Shown: in pieces, positions 1 through 6,094 of the stretch
How positions within the stretch are numbered: position 1 is the stretch's first letter
Layout: each line of letters starts with the position of its first letter
Source: an uncultured Oscillibacter sp.
GTDB taxonomy: Bacteria > Bacillota > Clostridia > Oscillospirales > Oscillospiraceae
Length of the DNA stretch: 9,719 bases
Reading direction: 5' to 3'
Assembly (NCBI GenBank): GCA_902490355.1
Contig: CABUDN010000101.1
Coordinates: forward strand, 1 to 9,719
Notes under the pieces: generated by a model
Databases searched by the model: none
Told to the model about the DNA's origin: nothing
Seen by the model: only the letters and a program-made list of their open reading frames with translations
Made by a program: the position numbers and the translations under genes

Positions 1-669
1 GGAAGACCTGCGCTTCGCCCTCGGCCAGGACATCCATGTTCTGGTAGCGCCGGAAAGAAGCTGCCGTGCCACCTTGCGCCGAATGCGCTGCACAGCGTTG
101 TCCACGGACTTTGGGGGTTTGCCGACCGTTCCGGCAATTTCCCTGCATGAAAGACCGTCTAAATAATACCCCAATATCTCCGCTTCAAAATCGGACAACT
201 GTTTCCGGACTCCGGACAAGAGGGCAGCCGTGTGCTCGCGGTCGATCAGAAAATCTTCCGGATTGCACTGAGCCAGACTGCTGGTACCAGAGGTGTAGGA
301 ATTGCTGTCAAGGTAAGGCGTATCCAAAGGGACCGACTGATTGAGCGGTGAGTGCTTGCCGCGCCCTGCGGCGCGGAGAACGGAATACAGCCGGCTGCGA
401 ATGCAGATTTCCGCGAACGTTCGGAAGGACGCTTCCTTTTCCGCGTCATACTCCCGGACTGCTTTGATGAGTCCCACCATTCCCTCCTGGGTCAGGTCCT
501 CGCTGTCGCCGCCGATCAAAAAGAACGGACGGGCACAGGTTCGCACCAACCTCTGATATCGGGTGACCAGGAGTTCCTCCGCTTCACGCCGACCTTCCGC
601 CGCCAAACGGCACAGATCCTCGTCGGAAAGATCTTCCTGGATTTGGGTGTTCTCATAAGACTTTCGCAT
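1..669 (-). CDS. sigH: RNA polymerase sigma factor, SigH (Spo0H)-like, 3' end outside window
   Basis: This is a sigma-70 family factor resembling the sporulation/stationary-phase factor SigH, which directs core RNA polymerase to early sporulation promoters. Translating 669 downward gives 223 codons with no stop before the window edge. Region 2 is visible at residues 53-75 (GGDSEDLTQEGMVGLIKAV) and 81-110, including RGKHSPLN, which matches the QKHIPLN segment of Bacillus SigH. Region 4 with its helix-turn-helix is at about 172-204 (GLSCREIAGTVGKPPKSVD). Spacing of regions 2 and 4 fits SigH (218 residues in B. subtilis). Conserved similarity ends near residue 204, and the following basic tail does not look like a SigH C-terminus. 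No Shine-Dalgarno sequence precedes the ATG, which lies six bases after a TATAAT box. Codons are less GC-rich at third positions than in the neighbours. The family call is firm; the choice of SigH over another alternative sigma is likely but not certain. Confidence 0.85.
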   Translation of the reverse strand, partial: MRKSYENTQIQEDLSDEDLCRLAAEGRREAEELLVTRYQRLVRTCARPFFLIGGDSEDLTQEGMVGLIKAVREYDAEKEASFRTFAEICIRSRLYSVLRAAGRGKHSPLNQSVPLDTPYLDSNSYTSGTSSLAQCNPEDFLIDREHTAALLSGVRKQLSDFEAEILGYYLDGLSCREIAGTVGKPPKSVDNAVQRIRRKVARQLLSGATRTWMSWPRAKRRSS

Positions 670-675
670 ACGTGT

Positions 676-705
676 ATTATACCTGTCTAATCATGGAAAT
701 GTCAA
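676..705 (-). promoter_or_regulatory. Consensus sigma-A promoter for sigH, spaced for a leaderless transcript
   Basis: On the minus strand TTGACA (705-700) and TATAAT (681-676) are both perfect consensus hexamers with an 18-base spacer. Six bases (675-670) follow before the ATG at 669, so the usual start point, seven bases past the -10 box, falls on the A of the start codon. The sequence just upstream is AT-rich and includes the palindrome TATCCGGATA (720-729). The promoter lies in the 66-base gap after glmM, so sigH can be expressed independently of it. Confidence 0.85.
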
Positions 706-735
706 GCAAATGTTCAAAATATCCGGATAAAACCC

Positions 736-2088
736 TTAAAATTTTAGTGATTTTATGAAATCCGCCAGCCGCTGTGCCACCGTCTGGGCAATTTCCGTGG
801 TCTTGGCCTCCACCATGACCCGGATCAGCGCCTCCGTGCCCGATGCCCGGACCAGCACCCGGCCGGCGCCCGCCAGGGCGTCCTCCTCCTGCTTGACCGC
901 CTGGGCAAGCTCCGCGGAGGCCATGATCTTCTCCTTGACGCCGCCGCTGTGGGGCACCTCCACATTGAGAAGAACCTGGGGATACACCGCGCACGCCGAG
1001 ACCAGCTCACTGGCCTTCTGGCCGGACCGGGCCAGGACCTGCAAAAACTGCAGCGCCGTCACCTCACCGTCGCCGGTGGTCTCCAGGCCGGTGAAGATCG
1101 TGTGGCCGGACTGCTCACCGCCAATGCGGTAGTCATGGCGGAGCATCTCCTCCAGCACATTGCGGTCGCCCACGGCAGTGCAGATCAGCTCCAGGCCGTG
1201 GTTGCGGCAAAACTCATGCAGACCCAGGTTGCTCATCACCGTGGCCACGATGGTGTTGCCGTTAAGCTCACCCCGGCGTTTCATGTCCAAAGCGCACACC
1301 GCCATGACCTTGTCGCCGTCGATGATGCCGCCGGTTTCGTCCACCAGCAGGCAGCGGTCCGCGTCGCCGTCAAAGGCCACACCCACATCATAACCGCCCC
1401 GGACCACGGCCTGGGCCAGGTCCTCCAGATGGGTGGAGCCGCAGCGGTGGTTGATGTTCACCCCGTCGGGCGCCCGGTGGATGAAGTCCGTATGGGCCTG
1501 GAAGCGGCCGAAAAGCTCCGGCGCCGTGGCGCTGGCCGCGCCGTTGGCGCAGTCCACCAGGATCCGCATGCCGTCCAGATCCTCGGAAATGGTGGAGGCC
1601 ACAAAGTCGATATAGTCCACCTTCCGGCGGCCGTTGTCCGGCAGGCGGCGGCCGATCTCGCCCCTGGTGCGCAGCTTCATGGGCGCGTCGGAGAGAATCC
1701 GGTCCTCAATGCGGCCCTCCACTTCGTCGGAGAGCTTATAGCCCTGGCCGCTGAAGAGCTTGATGCCGTTGTGTTCGTAGGGGTTGTGGCTGGCGGAGAT
1801 CACGATGCCCGCGTCCGCGCCCTCCTGCCGAGCCAAAAACGCCACGGCGGGAGTGGGGATGGTTCCCACTGCCAGCACGTCGCCGCCCACGGACAAAATG
1901 CCCGCCGTCAGCGCCGCCTCCAGCATATCCGAGGAGATGCGGGTATCCTTGCCGATGACCACCGTGGGGCGGCCTCCCTTCTCTTCCATCAGCACCGTAC
2001 CCACAGCCTGCCCCACACGGAAGGCCATGTCGGCGGTGAGGTTCTCCCCCACCACGCCCCGGATGCCGTCAGTTCCAAATAGCTTGCC
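736..2088 (-). CDS. glmM: Phosphoglucosamine mutase GlmM
   Basis: This cytosolic enzyme interconverts glucosamine-6-phosphate and glucosamine-1-phosphate, the step before UDP-GlcNAc formation for peptidoglycan. The N-terminus MGKLFGTDGIRG is the family hallmark. The phosphoserine loop GIVISASHNP places the catalytic serine at residue 101 (E. coli Ser102), the magnesium loop DGDADR is at 241-246, and the phosphate-binding loop RASGTEALIRVM is near the C-terminus. Many relatives have Pro where this loop has Ala. The length of 450 residues fits the family. I chose the start at 2088 over upstream GTG/ATG codons because it begins at the conserved MGxLFGTDG and has GAGG eight bases upstream. It follows the ATPase gene after 57 bases and precedes sigH. 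An extended -10 site at 2127-2135 could give it a promoter of its own. Confidence 0.97.
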   Translation of the reverse strand, partial: GKLFGTDGIRGVVGENLTADMAFRVGQAVGTVLMEEKGGRPTVVIGKDTRISSDMLEAALTAGILSVGGDVLAVGTIPTPAVAFLARQEGADAGIVISASHNPYEHNGIKLFSGQGYKLSDEVEGRIEDRILSDAPMKLRTRGEIGRRLPDNGRRKVDYIDFVASTISEDLDGMRILVDCANGAASATAPELFGRFQAHTDFIHRAPDGVNINHRCGSTHLEDLAQAVVRGGYDVGVAFDGDADRCLLVDETGGIIDGDKVMAVCALDMKRRGELNGNTIVATVMSNLGLHEFCRNHGLELICTAVGDRNVLEEMLRHDYRIGGEQSGHTIFTGLETTGDGEVTALQFLQVLARSGQKASELVSACAVYPQVLLNVEVPHSGGVKEKIMASAELAQAVKQEEDALAGAGRVLVRASGTEALIRVMVEAKTTEIAQTVAQRLADFIKSLKF

Positions 2089-2126
2089 CATATCCATTAC
2101 CTCATTTTTCAAAGTTTCAAACATCT

Positions 2127-2135
2127 TGTATATCA
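2127..2135 (-). promoter_or_regulatory. Possible extended -10 promoter for glmM
   Basis: The minus strand reads TGATATACA (2135-2127), a TGn motif followed by TATACA, about 39 bases before the glmM ATG in an AT-rich stretch of an otherwise GC-rich region. No good -35 hexamer stands at 16-18 bases. Extended -10 promoters can lack one, so this is only a candidate internal promoter that would let glmM be transcribed apart from the ruv genes. Confidence 0.3.
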
Positions 2136-2145
2136 CAGGCGGACG

Positions 2146-2883
2146 CTAGCCCTCCAGCAGGTAGTGCAGCATCCGCTCCGGGTTTTCCAAAAAGCGCCGG
2201 GTCAGCTGATAGTGCTCCGTCTCCCGGTATTCCACCGCCGTCACACCCGTCTCTCCCAGCTGATACAGCCGGGCGCCGGGAAAGGCCATCAAAATGGGCG
2301 AATGGGTGGCGATGACAAACTGGGAATCGTCCTTGACCAGCTGGTCCAGCATGACCATCAGCGTCATGAGCCGGGCGGGCGAAAGAGCCGCCTCCGGCTC
2401 GTCCAGCAGATACAGTCCATGCCCGCCGAAGCGGTGCTCCACCAGGGCCAGAAAACTCTCCCCGTGGGACTGGTGATGCAGCGACACGCCGCCGTAGCTG
2501 TCGATCAGCCGGGGGCCCGGAGTGGTCTCATCCAGTTCGTCAATGTGGGTGGCCACGTTATAAAAACTCTCCGCCCGGAGAAAGAAGCCGTCTTTGGGAT
2601 AGCGCCGCCGGGCAGGCGTGAGAAATTCGCCTAAGGGCGAGTGGGTGGCCCGGGTGGAAAAGGAGAAGTTGCGGGTGCCGCCCTCGGGGTTGAAGCCGCA
2701 AGCCACGGCGATCCCCTCCAGCAAGGTGGATTTTCCGGTGCCGTTCTCCCCCACCAAAAAGGTGACGGGGCGGTCAAAGGTCAGCGTGCCGCCCTCCAGC
2801 AGATACCGCACTGCGGGCAATCCGCACAGATAGCTCTCCGCCGGCAGCGGATGCCGCAGGCGGATGGACGTGAGATATTCCAT
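2146..2883 (-). CDS. AAA family predicted ATPase (COG3910-like)
   Basis: This is a soluble P-loop ATPase of the ABC/SMC-like branch, 245 residues. Walker A is GENGTGKST (45-53), a signature-like segment SHGESFLAL lies at 139-147, Walker B LYLLDEPE is at 157-164, and a switch histidine sits in IATHSPI at residue 194. The short DEPEAALSP segment and the ATHSP motif are typical of the small stand-alone predicted ATPases grouped as COG3910, whose substrate and role are not established. No membrane partner or nuclease domain is present. The start at 2883 is preceded by GGGAGG seven bases upstream; the in-frame codon at 2904 is less well placed. The gene starts 28 bases after ruvB ends, so the two are probably co-transcribed. 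That hints at DNA metabolism but does not prove it. Confidence 0.85.
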   Translation of the reverse strand: MEYLTSIRLRHPLPAESYLCGLPAVRYLLEGGTLTFDRPVTFLVGENGTGKSTLLEGIAVACGFNPEGGTRNFSFSTRATHSPLGEFLTPARRRYPKDGFFLRAESFYNVATHIDELDETTPGPRLIDSYGGVSLHHQSHGESFLALVEHRFGGHGLYLLDEPEAALSPARLMTLMVMLDQLVKDDSQFVIATHSPILMAFPGARLYQLGETGVTAVEYRETEHYQLTRRFLENPERMLHYLLEG

Positions 2884-2911
2884 GATGCCGCCTCCCTGCC
2901 CCAACGGTTTG

Positions 2912-3973
2912 TTACAGTGTCAGCTGTTCCATGACGCCTTCCGGCGCCGCGCCGCCGGGAATGGAGCGGTGCAGGTGTCCGTAGGCCTTCTGCGTCACGC
3001 AGCGGCCCCGGGGAGTCCGGGTCAAAAAGCCCAGCTGCATCAGGTACGGCTCGTATACATCTTCCAGCGTGACGGCCTCCTCGCCGATGGTGGCGGCCAA
3101 AGTCTCCAGGCCCACGGGGCCGCCGTTGTAGTGGTCGATGATGGCCCCCAGCATCCGCCGGTCCACGCTGTCCAGACCCAGATGGTCCACCTCCAGGGCG
3201 CACAGCGCCTCATCAGCCACCGCCGCCGTGATGACGCCGTCCGCCTTGACCTGGGCGAAGTCCCGCACCCGCCGGAGCATCCGGTTGGCAATGCGGGGCG
3301 TGCCCCGGCTGCGCCGGGCGATCTCATAGGCGCCGTCGGGCTCGATCTCCACGTTCAAAATTCCCGCCGAGCGGGTGACGATTTTGGAAAGCTCCTCCGG
3401 GGTGTAGAGCTCCAGCCGCAGCGTAACGCCGAAGCGGTCCCGCAGAGGCGCGGAGAGCTGTCCGGCCCGGGTGGTGGCACCGATCAGGGTGAACTTGGGC
3501 AAGTCCAGCCGGATGGAGTTGGCGCTGGGCCCTTTGCCCACGATGATGTCCAGGGCGTAGTCCTCCATGGCGGGATACAAAATCTCCTCCACGGAGCGGT
3601 TGAGCCGGTGTATCTCGTCCCCGAAGAGGATATCCCCCTCGTTGAGATTGGTCAAAAGCGCCGCCAGGTCTCCGGGCTTTTCAATGGCCGGGCCGGAGGT
3701 GATCCGGATGCCCGCCCCCATCTCCTGGGCGATAATCCCCGCCAGGGTGGTCTTGCCCAGCCCCGGAGGGCCGTGGAGCAATACGTGGTCCAGGGCCTCC
3801 TCCCGCTTGCGGGCGGCCTCGATGAACACAGAAAGATTCTCCTTGGCCTTCTCCTGGCCGATATACTCCCGCAGGGTCTTGGGCCGCAGGGAGCCCTCCT
3901 GGGCGTCCTCCTGCAAAAAGGTCTTGGCCACAATGGGCTCTTCATAGATGTCGCTGCCAAAGTCAATGCTCAC
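2912..3973 (-). CDS. ruvB: Holliday junction branch migration DNA helicase RuvB
   Basis: RuvB forms the hexameric AAA+ motor that, loaded by RuvA, drives branch migration of Holliday junctions. The 353-residue product shows the leading RPKTLREYIGQ segment (30-40), Walker A GPPGLGKT (68-75), a Walker B-like FGDEIHRL (117-124), sensor 1 IGATTRAG (164-171), and RDRFG (178-182), which carries the arginine finger region. The C-terminal winged helix ends in GFLTRTPRGR. The residue before the Walker B acidic pair is glycine (118) where relatives normally have Ile or Val; the codon reads clearly as GGG. The start is GTG, chosen because GGAGGG lies about eight bases upstream and the frame matches the usual RuvB N-terminus. 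It begins four bases after the stop of the upstream membrane protein gene, which points to one operon and translational coupling. Confidence 0.97.
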   Translation of the reverse strand: MSIDFGSDIYEEPIVAKTFLQEDAQEGSLRPKTLREYIGQEKAKENLSVFIEAARKREEALDHVLLHGPPGLGKTTLAGIIAQEMGAGIRITSGPAIEKPGDLAALLTNLNEGDILFGDEIHRLNRSVEEILYPAMEDYALDIIVGKGPSANSIRLDLPKFTLIGATTRAGQLSAPLRDRFGVTLRLELYTPEELSKIVTRSAGILNVEIEPDGAYEIARRSRGTPRIANRMLRRVRDFAQVKADGVITAAVADEALCALEVDHLGLDSVDRRMLGAIIDHYNGGPVGLETLAATIGEEAVTLEDVYEPYLMQLGFLTRTPRGRCVTQKAYGHLHRSIPGGAAPEGVMEQLTL

Positions 3974-3977
3974 GCGC

Positions 3978-4601
3978 TCATCCCTCCTCCGAAAGAACGC
4001 TGCCGTCGGGACCGTACTGCACCAGAGTTCGGGGCAGCTGCTCCGCCCCGTCCAGCACGTACACGTCCAGAATGTAGTCCGCCTCCAGGTCCGACCGGCC
4101 TACGCCGTCGGCATCGGTGACGGTGTAAGAATCCACGTCGCCGGAGCGGTTGTCACCGTAGACCACCGCCTCGCACCGGGTCCCGCGCAAAAATCCCCCG
4201 GCCTGCCAGCTGCCGGTGATGCCCAGCCCCGTTTCCGGAGCGGACTCCATGCCGTCATAGGCCCAGCGCAGGCCGAAGAGTCTCTGCTCAAATACCGCCG
4301 TGCAAAGGCCCAGGTCCTCCCGCTCATAGAGCACTGCCTGCACCCGGCCTTCCCGGGCAGTCTTGAGCACTGTGGCGCCCTGCCCCTGGGACTCCAGCAG
4401 GTACGTCTCCAGGGCTTCCTGGGAGCCGCCGCAGGTACCGTCGGCGAAGGCGGTACGTACCGTCACGCCCAGGCCCAGGCCGATGAAGAGCATTCCGATC
4501 CCCACGCCCACGGTGAGGATCTGCCTGGCCTGGGCGGTTTTCTTGGCCTGGGCCGCCGCCAAGGCGGCTTTCCGGGCCTTTGCTTTTTTGTTGCTGTTCA
4601 T
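3978..4601 (-). CDS. Unrecognised single-pass membrane protein between ruvA and ruvB
   Basis: I do not recognise this 207-residue protein. Residues 1-27 are Lys/Ala/Arg-rich and cytoplasmic by the positive-inside rule. A glycine-rich hydrophobic helix covers about 28-48 (VGVGIGMLFIGLGLGV), and the remaining roughly 155 residues would lie outside. The outer part has cysteines at 57, 100 and 143, is acidic overall, and is predicted by eye to be mostly beta (many alternating residues, such as DYILDVYVLDG). There is no lipobox and no clear cleavage site, although TAFADG after the helix could resemble one. The ATG at 4601 was preferred because the alternative GTG at 4643 sits inside a strong hairpin. 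Its stop lies four bases before ruvB and overlaps the ruvB ribosome binding site. The location implies co-expression with ruvA and ruvB, not a proven role in recombination. Confidence 0.75.
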   Translation of the reverse strand: MNSNKKAKARKAALAAAQAKKTAQARQILTVGVGIGMLFIGLGLGVTVRTAFADGTCGGSQEALETYLLESQGQGATVLKTAREGRVQAVLYEREDLGLCTAVFEQRLFGLRWAYDGMESAPETGLGITGSWQAGGFLRGTRCEAVVYGDNRSGDVDSYTVTDADGVGRSDLEADYILDVYVLDGAEQLPRTLVQYGPDGSVLSEEG

Positions 4602-4620
4602 ACTCCGCTTCCGCCTTCCC

Positions 4621-4655
4621 AGCTGCGGGGCAGCGGATCCCACTGCCCCGCAGCT
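4621..4655 (-). repeat. Perfect 13-bp inverted repeat (hairpin) after ruvA
   Basis: AGCTGCGGGGCAG (4621-4633) and its exact reverse complement (4643-4655) flank a 9-base loop containing GGATCC. The hairpin starts four bases after the ruvA stop and ends 19 bases before the next ATG. There is no T-run on either side, so a standard intrinsic terminator is unlikely. It could be a processing or stability element, or a site that tunes expression between ruvA and the downstream genes. Confidence 0.8.
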
Positions 4656-4658
4656 TGG

Positions 4659-5264
4659 TTATTTCACCATTTTCTTGAGACTCTGCCGGATGATCTCCTC
4701 CAGCGGCAGACCCTCCACGTCCACGCCCTTGAGGGCCATGGACACCTCGGCGCTGGTGTAGCCCAGCACTGCCAGGGCCTGGGCGGCCTCAGTGGCCTTG
4801 TTGGAAAAGACCGCCGCGGCCGGAGCACCCTTGCCGCCGGAAAAGTCTAGCTCACCACCGCTCTCCCGGGCCATCTTATCCTTAAGCTCCAGGATGATGC
4901 GCTGGGCGATCTTCTTGCCGATGCCGGGGGCCGCCGTCAGGGCCTTTTCATCTCCGGTGACAATGGCCATGGCCAGAGACTCCGGCGTTCCCGCCGAGAG
5001 CACCGCCAGAGCCGCCTTGGGTCCCACGCCGGAGACCCCGATGAGCAGCTTGAAGGTGGCAAGCTCTTTTTGCGTGGCAAAGCCGTAGAGGTCAAAGACA
5101 TCCTCGCCTACGTTGAGGTAAGTATACAGCTTTCCCCTCTGGCCCTTTTTCAGACTGGCCAGGGTATTGTTGGTGGTTTTGCAGGCATAGCCCACTCCGC
5201 CGCAGTCGATCACCGCCAGATAGGGCAGCAGCTCGGCCACGGTACCGTCCAGATAGTAAAACAT
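4659..5264 (-). CDS. ruvA: Holliday junction branch migration complex subunit RuvA
   Basis: RuvA tetramers bind the four-way junction, hold it in an open square and recruit RuvB rings. The 201-residue product opens with MFYYLDGTVAELLPYLAVI and an OB-fold N-terminal domain (about 1-64, with GVGYACKTT and LYGFATQKE). Tandem helix-hairpin-helix motifs follow: LLIGVSGVGPKAAL (about 73-86) and APGIGKKIAQRIILELKDK (about 112-130). After an acidic, Gly/Ala-rich linker comes the RuvB-binding domain III (about 155-201), with EAAQALAVLGYTSAEV and EEIIRQSLKKM. Length and order match the family. The ATG has AAGGAG eight bases upstream. It starts 12 bases after ruvC ends and is followed by the hairpin at 4621-4655. 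Confidence 0.97.
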   Translation of the reverse strand: MFYYLDGTVAELLPYLAVIDCGGVGYACKTTNNTLASLKKGQRGKLYTYLNVGEDVFDLYGFATQKELATFKLLIGVSGVGPKAALAVLSAGTPESLAMAIVTGDEKALTAAPGIGKKIAQRIILELKDKMARESGGELDFSGGKGAPAAAVFSNKATEAAQALAVLGYTSAEVSMALKGVDVEGLPLEEIIRQSLKKMVK

Positions 5265-5276
5265 GCGCGTTGCTCC

Positions 5277-5786
5277 TTACACCGTTTCTTTGACGTCGCT
5301 GATCTGGGGAAGCCGGGAGGTCCGGCTCCGGGCATGGCACAATGCCAGGGCCAGAGCGTCCGCCGCGTCATCGGGCCGGGGCACCGACGCAAGCCCCAGA
5401 AGGCGGCGGGTCATGTCCATCACCTGCCGCTTTTCCGCCTTGCCGTAGCCCACCACCGCCAGCTTCACCTGAGAGGGCGTGTACTCATAAAGCGGCACGC
5501 CGCACTTTTCCGCCGCGCATAAAATGACGCCCCGGCCATGGGCCACAGCGATGCCGGTGGTGATGTTGGTATTGAAGAACAGTTCCTCAATGGCGATGAC
5601 ATCGGGCTTGAGCTTACTGATCAGCTCCTCCATGTCGCAGCTGATCTGATAGAGCCGCTTGGAAAGCGGCAGCCCTGCGGGTGTGGTGATGGCCCCGTAG
5701 GTTACCATATGCACCCGTCCCCGCTCCGCCGTGATGAGGCCGAAGCCGATGGTGGCAAAGCCCGGATCGATTCCCAAGATACGCAT
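5277..5786 (-). CDS. ruvC: Crossover junction endodeoxyribonuclease RuvC
   Basis: RuvC is the dimeric, metal-dependent nuclease that cuts Holliday junctions symmetrically after RuvAB migration. The 169-residue product starts MRILGIDPGFATIGFG, with catalytic Asp7. The second acidic residue is Glu67 in AIEELFF, and the last pair is Asp140 and Asp143 in PDDAADALALAL, corresponding to E. coli Asp7, Glu66, Asp138 and Asp141. The frame stays open upstream to 6161, but that extension is Arg/Cys-rich and unlike RuvC. The ATG at 5786 has GGAGGG eight bases upstream and matches the family N-terminus. It is the first gene of the ruv run, 12 bases before ruvA, with a likely promoter at 5818-5846. Confidence 0.97.
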   Translation of the reverse strand: MRILGIDPGFATIGFGLITAERGRVHMVTYGAITTPAGLPLSKRLYQISCDMEELISKLKPDVIAIEELFFNTNITTGIAVAHGRGVILCAAEKCGVPLYEYTPSQVKLAVVGYGKAEKRQVMDMTRRLLGLASVPRPDDAADALALALCHARSRTSRLPQISDVKETV

Positions 5787-5817
5787 GGCGCTTTCCCTCC
5801 AGTTTACATTCCGTATC

Positions 5818-5846
5818 AGTATACCAAATCCCGCCCCAAAGCGCAA
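5818..5846 (-). promoter_or_regulatory. Candidate sigma-A promoter of the ruvCAB operon
   Basis: On the minus strand TATACT (5823-5818) matches five of six consensus -10 bases. TTGCGC (5846-5841) stands 17 bases upstream as a partial -35. The predicted start near 5811 gives a leader of about 25 bases containing the ruvC ribosome binding site. The position directly before ruvC and after two terminator-like hairpins supports it. Confidence 0.6.
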
Positions 5847-5849
5847 CAG

Positions 5850-5874
5850 AAAAAGCGCGGCGGACCGTCCGCGC
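5850..5874 (-). terminator. Possible second intrinsic terminator upstream of ruvC
   Basis: The minus strand reads GCGCGG (5874-5869), an 8-base loop, CCGCGC (5860-5855), then TTTTT (5854-5850). The 6-bp all-GC stem and T-run resemble a short intrinsic terminator placed just before the ruvC -35 box. In GC-rich DNA such stems also arise by chance, so it is weaker than the one at 6001-6031. Confidence 0.4.
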
Positions 5875-6000
5875 ACCGCAGACACCGCGCAGTGGGCTAC
5901 GCGGCACACAAACCAGCAAAACAACCCACCGGCAGCCCGACTGAGCCAGAGGCACAAAACCGCGCAGGCGCGGCGGCAAAACGGGCGGAACCCCCGGCGC

Positions 6001-6031
6001 AAAAAACGGGACCGCCTCGAAAGGCGGTCCC
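6001..6031 (-). terminator. Strong intrinsic terminator of the ECF sigma/DUF4179 operon
   Basis: On the minus strand GGGACCGCCT (6031-6022), loop TTCG, and AGGCGGTCCC (6017-6008) form a perfect 10-bp stem with a tetraloop, followed by G and six T (6006-6001). It lies 64 bases past the DUF4179 stop codon and separates this operon from ruvC. Confidence 0.93.
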
Positions 6032-6094
6032 ATCGGGAATTGTTACAATGTGTTCCGCCGCGGCGGACGTGGAACTTCCGGACGGACGGCATCT

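Larger units (their letters stand above)
5787..6094. other. Gene-free spacer between the DUF4179 gene and ruvC
   Basis: These 308 bases hold no convincing coding frame on either strand; the open frames across it give low-complexity Arg/Pro/Cys-rich peptides. From the DUF4179 side it contains the strong terminator at 6001-6031, a weak GC hairpin CCGCG-CCTG-CGCGG followed by TTTT at 5956-5973 (minus strand), a further hairpin with TTTTT at 5850-5874, and then the candidate ruvC promoter. The middle part (about 5880-5960) is rich in A and C on the plus strand and has no recognised element. Confidence 0.7.

Noticed and set aside
949..2082. 377-codon open frame on the plus strand
   Set aside because: Fully antisense to glmM; His/Val/Gly-rich composition with no motif. 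It is a shadow of the GC-rich codons of glmM.
2089..2136. Longer glmM starting upstream
   Set aside because: The added residues (starting MIYKMFETLKNEV) are absent from GlmM proteins, and the ribosome site is placed for 2088.
2864..4120. 418-codon open frame on the plus strand
   Set aside because: Antisense to ruvB and its neighbours; no domain and no ribosome site. The ruvB reading is unmistakable.
4621..4655. Intrinsic terminator of ruvA
   Set aside because: Strong stem but no T-run after it on either strand, and the genes downstream are tightly packed.
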